Positions 49,052 through 64,000 of a DNA stretch of 64,000 nt are shown piece by piece (position 1 is the stretch's first letter; each line of letters starts with the position of its first letter). Under the pieces are notes generated by a model. That model searched no databases, was not told where the DNA came from, and saw only the letters and a program-made list of their open reading frames with translations. The stretch comes from Oscarella lobularis (Eukaryota; Porifera; Homoscleromorpha; Homosclerophorida; Oscarellidae). Position numbers and translations under genes: made by a program. The DNA is taken from the NCBI RefSeq assembly GCF_947507565.1, contig NC_089190.1:1550001-1614000 (forward strand), in the 5' to 3' direction.

Positions 49052-49695
49052 GGTGACGAACGAGCTACCCAATGACAAAAAAATTGCGTCGGTTTTAGGT
49101 TTGTCCTATTGGTTTAACTTACAATTGAATTGGTAGACTAGTCTTGTGCACATATGCTCAATGTTTTTCTGCACGCGTGTTCTTGTCTACAATTATTCTA
49201 CATTCTATGGCTTGGATCAGCAGTATTGTAGATAGGGGCAAACGTGATTTTGGACCATTGTACCATAAGCCTAGGTAGAGACCGGGTTGCGTACTCCATT
49301 CCTTTGTGGATTTACTGGTACAGCTGATGCAAACCATTAGAATGTTGTTTAGAGAAGTTCTATGAACTAAGTGACCTAAATGAGTCATGGGGTAAGGTAG
49401 ATTTCAGACTTCGCGCTTTATCTTTACATTTTCAAATTTCAAATTATGTGGGCAAACATTGTTTTGATTGCTAACTATTAGCATTATTCTAGATAAGTTT
49501 TTCTTCGGCGATTGCTGTGTCAAAAAATTAAAATAATAGATTTAGTCGGAAAATTGAATTAATTGCGAAAATTGAGCTAGTTGTCACGTGCGCGCATTAG
49601 GGGGTACTCAAGGGTGGAGTCAAGTTGTCGGGTAAACACGTTCTGTCTGTCTGTCTGTCCGTCAACAAAAACTTCCTCTTCAGGCCAGGACTGCA
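49052..49695. other. Intergenic between VAMP and the SH2 kinase gene
   Basis: AT-rich unique sequence. A short TCTG repeat (GTTCTGTCTGTCTGTCTG, about 49639-49656) sits just before the kinase start. No gene is recognised. Confidence 0.5.
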
Positions 49696-52446
49696 ATGGA
49701 GCCGAAAGAGTACTTTTTTCAAAGACCAGGCTCAACCTCCGTGTCAGAATCTGAAGATCCAATCTTCAGCGACAGTGAAATCGAAGATCTTCCTGCTAAT
49801 GACGACAGCTCAAACGCCGAACCGTGGTATCACGCATCGTTAGCGCGTGAGGAAGCGGAGGATCTTCTATCTGTCGAGCCTGACGGTACGTACTTGATTC
49901 GCCGGAGTTCAAGGGAACCGAAATCTCTTTCCCTGACGATAAAGCACCGCGGGAACGTGATTCATTACCGTGTTATTCGCCGCTACGGAATGTGGCTCTT
50001 GCATGAGACAGGCTTCAAATTGCTGTCTGAGCTGGTTACTCATTATTCTCGCCCCAACGACGACCTCATTGCACCGTTGGAGTTTCCGCTGAAGAAATTC
50101 AATCCAACTGAACACAGATTGCATAGTTCTGTCAACCGTCTGCCGAATTTTTCAGGAATGGACATCGTAGTGCTGCATCAAACCGCGTTTGGCAAAAAGA
50201 AGAATGTGCGTAAAGGGTTTGGGATTGACGGCGACGCTCCCGTCTCATTGGCTCTCAAGCTGTCTACACGAGTACGTAAAATACTTTGTGTCTTGTGACA
50301 TACGTTGTATTTTAATAAAAGCGTTTTAGAGAAAATTAAGAAAAGAATGCCAGCTCATGTCAAAACTTGAGCACAAGAATATTGTAAAATGTCTTGGAGT
50401 CTGCACCACCACCGACAATTCCAGCTACAGCGTTTTTGAATTTATGTCCCACGGTAGCCTGCTTGACTATTTGCAGGGTCCAAGCGGTTGCAACGTGAAA
50501 GAAGCAGACATGCTATTTATTGCAAGTCAAATAGCATCAGGCATGGCGTATTTAGGAGAACAGAACTTGGTGCACAGGCAAGATCAGTGATTGAATTTAA
50601 TTAAATGAAATGTAACGTCCATGTATTTAGAAATCTAGCAGCTCGTTCGTGCCTTGTCGGAGAGAAGAATTTGACCAAACTATCAGGGCTAGGTGGGGCG
50701 AGTGCCTTAACCAGAGTTGGAGAGAAACTAATTTGTCGAGTTTCAAAGACATATAAAGTTCCGGTAAGGTGGACTGCCCCAGAGACTATATCAAATGGAG
50801 AATTTAGCAAGAAGTCGGATGTCTGGTGTAAGTTTTGATTTTCTTTCGATGAACACTTACGGTGTTCTGCTGCTTTAGCTTTTGGAATTTTGATTTGGGA
50901 AATTGCATCACGCGGGGCTGTACCTTATCGTCATTTGCTAGATAAGACCGTTGCCCCTTACATTATATCCGGATCTACATGTCTTCAGGGGCAACCCAAG
51001 ATAAATTGCGAAGGCTTGCGTTCTGTAATGTTGTCGTGTACGTTCTCTGTAAAGCGCTTCAGATGATTTATTTATTTTGTTTTTGCATAGGCTGGAAGAT
51101 TGAGCCTGAAGAGAGGCCCACGTTCTCTCAAATTCACAAGGATCTCTCACGTTCAAGAGGTAATGACTGCGGCAAAGGTTAGCTTACAAGAACTGCGAAT
51201 TGATTGTTATCGCTTGTTTCGAAGGCTCCTCTTCGGCGAACAGTCAGGATACGCATGGGCAGGAGAAAGAACTGCAGATCAAGCAAACTCGCATTGACGC
51301 TTTAGAACAGAGAAAAAGATTTCTTGGGTATGAAAGACAGTAATATCGTTACATGTATCTGTAACGACGGCTTTTTGGTAGAGCAAGACTCGAAACACAG
51401 GAAACCAGAATTCAAGAACTCGAAGGCTCCCTTGCTGGAAGTCGGAGCAAGATCGAAACGCTTGAAGCCGCTCAGGGTGAATTGCAACGAGAGTTCGACC
51501 AGTTCGTGAGCGTTCTTACCATCAATCCCGATCATCTGCAATTGACTGACGAGAAAATTGGAGCAGGAGCCTATGCAGGTATTGTTCTCACGGCTAATGA
51601 TGAGACTAGTACTAGTTGCATTTGTTATTAGACGTTTGCATTGGCAAGTGGCACGGCGTACCGGTTGCCGTGAAGCGATTTCATGAGCTGATTACGACTC
51701 CTCGAATGATTCCGCAGTTCAGACACGAAGTCCTTGTCTGCAGTCGTATGCACCATCCCAACATCATGACCGTTTGTGGAGCAATTATGAATCCTAATTC
51801 TCCCTTTCAAATCGTTGCTGAGCTTCTAGAGGGATCACTTGCCGAAGTTATTGATGCTGCTAACAAATCAAAAGCGTACTTGACAATCAACGAGCAGCTG
51901 TCTATTTCAATTGAAATCACGTCAGCCATCAAATATCTTCATCAGCTCAATCCCAGACCATACATTCATGGTGACATCCGATCTACAAATGTGCTGGTCA
52001 CGGAGAGCATGAAAGCTAAATTGGGAGATCTCGGCGCGGCGCATTTGCTGAATTCCGTCTCGGTGGGTCCACTAAGTCCTCCGTATCTCGCCCCAGAGCG
52101 GCAACCACGTTTTGACGGCACAGCGGCTAGCAGCACACCGATGAGCGACGTGTACAGCCTGGGAGTTACGCTGATTGAGCTTTTTACCGGTTTGGGTCCC
52201 GTCCAGGGACAGCACCGTCGACAATTGGCTAAATTGAGTGATCGTTCCTCAGAGATGAATCTGTGTTCGAAACTGATTCATGAGAGTGCTAGTGGGCGCT
52301 TGAAGGCCAAGGAGGCACTGCTGATCCTGTCAACAGCGTATGAAAAGGTGCCTGATCGTCATCGTTCTAAGCGTGCTGTAAAAGGCACGTTTGAAGGAAA
52401 GCCTCCAAATCGAAAGCACTGCGTCATTCTCGGTGCACCGCACTAG
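49696..52446 (+). CDS. SH2 / tyrosine pseudokinase / coiled coil / second kinase-domain protein
   Basis: Eight exons encode 787 residues: 49696-50271, 50330-50577, 50631-50827, 50879-51037, 51091-51159, 51225-51327, 51382-51578, 51632-52446. An SH2 domain spans about 44-135 (WYHASLAREEAEDLL, GTYLIRRSS). A tyrosine-kinase-like domain (about 150-410) has ALK for the Lys, but HRN instead of HRD (Asn276), SC instead of NC, and GLG instead of DFG (294-296), while WTAPE, SDVWSFGILIWE and CWKIEPEERPTF persist. It is thus a predicted pseudokinase. A coiled coil (about 425-495) leads to a second kinase domain with GAGAYAD, VAVKRF (Lys531), IHGDIRSTNVLV (Asp631) and GDLGAA (Asp649), which keeps the catalytic residues. 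The intron after 50577 uses a GC donor. The order recalls JAK (SH2, pseudokinase, kinase), but the second domain looks TKL-like. Confidence 0.87.
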
Positions 52447-52618
52447 CAGGTTCTTCTAACTTCGTGCCAACGAACTCTGGACTGCGTCTGTCTATTTTTG
52501 TTTTCTGTCTTGTTTTTGCAGCTCTTTTCTGCGGTCGAAAGCTTTGTGGTCAACGTTTCCCCATTTGAAGTTCGCCAAACTAAAAGTGGTTCTCTTTACT
52601 AGCCAGAAATGAGATTAT
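52447..52618. other. 3' flank of the SH2 kinase gene
   Basis: A short intergenic stretch. A possible acceptor (TTTTTGCAG ending at 52521) suggests an upstream non-coding exon of the next gene, unproven. Confidence 0.35.
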
Positions 52619-53515
52619 GTGCAGCAGAACGTCTTGCATATAGTGCCCCTATTGATTATCTACGCCTGCACCGTTGGCCGAGAATCAATAAGCCCAGCAA
52701 CAATTACCCGATCACGTGTTTCCCTTGACCCTTTGTGCGACACGTGTCAGCGATCCACTACCGAAAAACGTCTGAAAATCAAAGGTACGACGCTCTTTTC
52801 GGAGTTAAGATGCATCGAGTAACTTTGTCAATGCGTTTTAGCTCATGCGAAGCCCCGTAAAACACTGTTGCGGGACGTTTCCTTCAAAACGTCAAGAACG
52901 GAGGTTCACATCACGTCGGAAACCGTATTTTCTCGTCACATCTGTAAGTATTGCCTTGTAAGCGGCGCTTCAACGAGCCGCACGGCTTCGCGCCCCGCCC
53001 CCTAAATTTCGATCGACGTTTTCCCTTATTTCGATAGCTAGTGGAGATTTGGCAACATAAAGTGGCTTTCACAATACGTATCTGTTGTTTGAGATCGCTA
53101 GAAGGGCGATTCGCGATGGGGCCATATTAGAGAAAGTCTGAACACGGTTTTAGTAATTTGGCCCACCTCTCCGATTTCTTTTTTTGGCCGACTGGGGGTG
53201 GGTAGTCGGTTTGATCTCGCAGCATCAAATCGACTTCAAACACCGAACTTTGGCCCATTTTGTAGATCGCGTGACCGAAGGGTACACATAACAGCATAGT
53301 ATTTTGTGTCTTTGTCCTGAGGTTTTTTCCGCCCTCCTTGTCCTCAATTCGTTTCTCTCGTCGATGAAGAAGATGTGGACGAAGAGGTAGACCGCGGTCC
53401 CAACGTCCTCGGCACGACGGGTCGGTCCATCTACCGGACCGCGGAGATCTGTGACCTAATGATAAGTCGCGATCTCCTAAAGTGCCTGTACGCCTCCTTT
53501 GGTCTGAGGCAATAA
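52619..53515 (+). CDS. Orphan gene, partly resolved
   Basis: Three exons keep one frame: 52619-52784 (5' limit uncertain, no ATG seen in this frame), 52842-52943 and 53322-53515. The product includes a hydrophobic N-terminal run (LHIVPLLIIYACTVG), then a basic region (TTEKRLKIKAHAKPRKTLLR), and ends with an acidic stretch (VDEEDVDEEVDRG) and CLYASFGLRQ. The second intron is long for this genome (378 bases). A competing ORF from the ATG at 52609 (39 codons) overlaps exon 1 in another frame. I recognise no family, and the true start is missing. Confidence 0.45.
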
Positions 53516-53599
53516 CGTCTAAACTGCCAACCTCTCCCGGGCACGAGCAGAAAAACTGCCCAACTACTGCGGCGTGACTCTTCCTCTAGAGGCTGCTTT

Positions 53600-54480
53600 C
53601 ATTATTGGCAGTCTCTGTTGGAGAAAGGCGCCTACATCAAATGTGCCGTCGTGCCTGCAACGCTAGCAGGCACGCATACCTGTGGGGACTGCAGTCTCAG
53701 TCTCGCCGTGCCTCGCCTGCCCGTATTGTGGGCGGGCGAGGCGCACTGGGGGGAGGGGACAGCATGCGGGAGTTTTTCTATATTAAAAATAAAGTTTGGC
53801 ATGGCGCACGCAGACTACGTAGAAGTGATTACTAGGAGAGGCTATGTGCAAAAATTTATTTAATAAAGTCCCGGATGTACAAAAATTGAACAAAAAGGGT
53901 CTACCCTTCTTCGTTGATGCGAGGAGAGAGGAGCAATGCTCCCCCTCCCCGAGTTGCTCGCCTCCTCCTGATGGAGGAGGCGAGCCCTTGCCCACCTCCC
54001 CCCAATAGGGAGAAGGTGGATCCGGCGCTCCTTGTCCATCGTCGTCTTCTTAGGCGCTCCTTGTCCTCTTCTCATCTCACTCCGATTGAGCGGAGTGAGA
54101 GGGACCTAACTTCCCCCCAGGTCCAAGGGGTGTGACATACTCCCATGTCATCCAGGGCCGACTTTCACCCAAGCCGCAAGGAGGAGAGCGCATTAGACGA
54201 GTTAACCTCCAGCTCCCAAGGAGGTGGGATCACCCATTCATCCCGCAGGTTGAGGCCTTCAGTATACCCCTTTAAGGCCCAAAGGGGGTACCCTCGCCAC
54301 CGGGGCACGGGGGGAGTCATTAACCCAAGACCCGGGAGGACCGCGATTTTGCCCACAGCGTCTTGCCCAAGTGGGGGATGGTAGTTATCACTCATACCAC
54401 CAAGAGTAGGGCCGCTCTATCGCCCCGGCAGAGGTGCGGCCGCTTTTCGCTCTCGGCCCAGAGGGATGGCTGCGTCTGCC
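53600..54480. repeat. Island of strong DNA inverted repeats (hairpins)
   Basis: At least five perfect or near-perfect inverted repeats with short loops lie here: GTGCCTGC/GCAGGCAC (53649-53674), GCCTCGCC..GGCGAGGC (53710-53742), GCTCGCCTCCTCC/GGAGGAGGCGAGC (13-bp stem, 53958-53986), CTCACTCCG/CGGAGTGAG (54076-54099), and GGCCGC/GCGGCC (54411-54443). A 14-base direct repeat, GGCGCTCCTTGTCC, occurs at about 54022 and 54052. No confident coding exon is visible, and the sequence is GC-rich relative to its flanks. It could be a non-autonomous mobile element or a structured non-coding RNA locus. Confidence 0.5.
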
Positions 54481-54568
54481 TCGTCGGATTGAGAGAACAA
54501 CTACACGACAAAACAACTCATGCGGGGGAAAATCAAATAGATTACCTTGAAATATAGAGGAATCGTAG

Positions 54569-55057
54569 TTCTCAACAAAACGATTGGATACCGTTGAAAA
54601 CGTCTCGAAGGAGGCTCCAGGAGCGCCAACGCCTTTGTTTTCTTTATTCTGCTAACGTTGGGAGATGGTAGGCTCGCGTGGAGAGTAGGCACGAGCAAGA
54701 AGCGAGCGCTGCAGCGGAGCTACTGTAGGCGTGCACCGTATGGGGCCTCACTCCCCAGATCTGCGTTCTCTCTCGCCGAAAAAGACCTTGCGGAGATATT
54801 CACGGTCGCGAAAGCTCTTTTGACCGTTCGAAAACCCTTCACGTTCCACGTGCGACTAACAAAACGGTAGAGAACACTAAACGCTGCACCAATCGATGCT
54901 TTTACCTTCTGTCGTGGCTTGAACACTGGCTTCTGAATCAGGAACCCTGAATAGACTGCACGAGGCAGCTGGCACGACTTGCAACGGACTTCAAGTCTTG
55001 GAGAGCTGCCAGCAAAAAGTCCCGAGCCTACTAAAAGTAGTCAGCCTACGCCAATAA
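54569..55057 (+). CDS. Orphan gene, 3' exons only
   Basis: Four in-phase exons: 54569-54636, 54689-54724, 54759-54866, 54955-55057. They read through ENVSKEAPGAPTPL, HEQEASAAAELL, SLAEKDLAEIFTVAKALL and GLQVLESCQQKVPSLLKVV to a stop at 55055-55057, which overlaps an AATAAA signal. The first donor (GTTTTC) is weak but is followed by a good CTAAC branch site. The 5' part is not resolved and may lie in or beyond the hairpin island. The stop is 30 bases from the stop of the convergent PI3-kinase gene. No family is recognised. Confidence 0.5.
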
Positions 55058-55087
55058 ATACACGCCCCAGAGATTATATTTCTGTGC

Positions 55088-59539
<4,452 letters not shown>

Positions 59540-59680
59540 TGTTGAACGTACGGGCGCTGTGCATGCACTCACGTGAACAAGCATTAATCTATTAAGATCC
59601 ATCTGTAATTTTACGTGCTACCTACCTGATTTACATACAGCATTAGTGATCTGCATAGAAAAATATGCGAGATAAAAAAA

Positions 59681-63325
<3,645 letters not shown>

Positions 63326-63565
63326 CGTCCTCGCGAGTAGATATCAACAGTAAATGTATGCACGTGTCTCACCCCCCAAAACGTTTTGAAACAAGTTTTA
63401 GTTTGGAAAAATGTCTCGGTTTGTCTTGCATGAAATTGCAGGTGTAACAGTAAAATATAAAGCAGAGTGCAACGTGAAGGAAAAAGAGAAGGGTACTTGA
63501 TGGTGATGATGATGAATATTATCATCGATGATCAAGTATTCTTCTCTTCCTCAATCATACACAAT
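63326..63565. other. Upstream region of ANKEF1
   Basis: About 240 bases between the ANKEF1 start and the minisatellite. It contains a short (GAT/ATC) run near 63500-63530 that can pair with itself. No gene is seen. Confidence 0.4.
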
Positions 63566-64000
63566 AATTACAAGGGACTGGCCAACTGTTCTCTCCTGTA
63601 ATAAATTACAAAAAAATTACAAGGAACTGGCCAACTGTTCTCTCCTGTAATAAATTACAGTGAAATTACAAGGGACTGGCCAACAGTTCTTTCCTGTAAT
63701 AAATTACAGAAAAATTACGAGGGACTGGCCAACTGTTCTCTCCTGTAATAAATTACAGTGAAATTACAAGGCCAACTGTTCTCTCCTGTAATAAAATACA
63801 GAAAAATTACAAGGGACTGGCCAACTGCTCTCTAGTGTAATAAATTACAGTGAAATTACAAGGGACTGGCCAACTGTTCTCTCCTGTAATAAATTACAGT
63901 GAAATTACAAGGGACTGGGCAATTGTTCTTTCCTGTAATAAATTACAGGAAAATTACAAGGGACTGGCCAACTGTTCTCTCCTGTAATAAATTACAGAAA
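63566..64000. repeat. Tandem minisatellite, about 49-bp unit with an internal palindrome
   Basis: Roughly nine units run to the window edge. Each unit contains GGGACTGGCCAACTGTTCTC followed by a 16-base perfect palindrome, CTGTAATAAATTACAG. Units differ by point changes, and one unit (about 63765) has lost GGACTG. The array is cut by the end of the window. Confidence 0.92.

Noticed and set aside
54145-54384. 79-codon ORF in the hairpin island (MSSRADFHPS...)
   Set aside because: Low-complexity, no recognisable domain, and the base pattern follows the inverted repeats rather than codon use of neighbouring genes.
63566-64000. Regular short repeats that could suggest a CRISPR array
   Set aside because: The units are contiguous with no unique spacers, the genome is eukaryotic, and no cas genes are present. 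It is a minisatellite.

Overview
This window is eukaryotic nuclear DNA from a compact animal-type genome. Genes lie on both strands and are split by many introns of about 45-60 bp, nearly all GT-AG. The content is metazoan in character: a giant cadherin/LamG/EGF adhesion protein, a class I PI3-kinase, an SH2 kinase, synaptobrevins, DDX19, EDF1/MBF1 and ANKEF1. Short introns, close gene spacing and large cadherins of this type would fit a small-genome early-branching animal. A homoscleromorph sponge such as Oscarella is my best guess, but nothing here proves the taxon. I built the exon models by eye from reading frame, splice dinucleotides and phase. No tRNA, rRNA or CRISPR array was seen.

Layout. 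1-18557 (+) is the 3' part of a giant extracellular adhesion gene. 18917-20113 (+) is a single-exon apyrase (CANT1). 20268-29378 (+) is a tandem array of three intact 18-exon genes, each fusing an N-terminal mannose-6-phosphate-receptor-like (MRH) lectin domain to a GH29 alpha-L-fucosidase. 30041-30551 (-) is a small predicted acylated protein, divergent from EDF1/MBF1 (30813-31606, +), which is followed by DDX19/DBP5 (31759-33790, +). 34214-34596 (-) is part of a small membrane protein. 34718-39088 (+) appears to be one gene joining a membrane anchor, a JmjC/cupin oxygenase, an aldo-keto reductase and a PQQ-type beta-propeller. 39424-42275 (+) is an orphan gene with a KH domain. 42409-44359 (+) is a secreted JmjC protein with EF-hands and a possible ER-retention tail. 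44507-47063 (-) holds two tandem deoxynucleoside kinases. 47315-49051 (+) holds two VAMP genes, the first carrying a one-base frameshift. 49696-52446 (+) is an SH2 / pseudokinase / coiled-coil / kinase protein. 52619-53515 and 54569-55057 (+) are partly resolved orphan genes flanking an island of DNA hairpins. 55088-59539 (-) is a class I PI3-kinase catalytic subunit. 59681-63325 (-) is ANKEF1. The window ends in a palindromic minisatellite.

The most notable items are the MRH-fucosidase fusion array (with an active-site His changed to Asn in the middle copy), the JmjC-AKR-PQQ fusion, the SH2-pseudokinase-kinase protein, and the very large adhesion protein that mixes cadherins with repeats resembling those of bacterial giant adhesins. 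The genes serve many pathways (adhesion, glycan and nucleotide salvage, mRNA export, vesicle fusion, PI3K signalling, cilia) and do not form one functional cluster.
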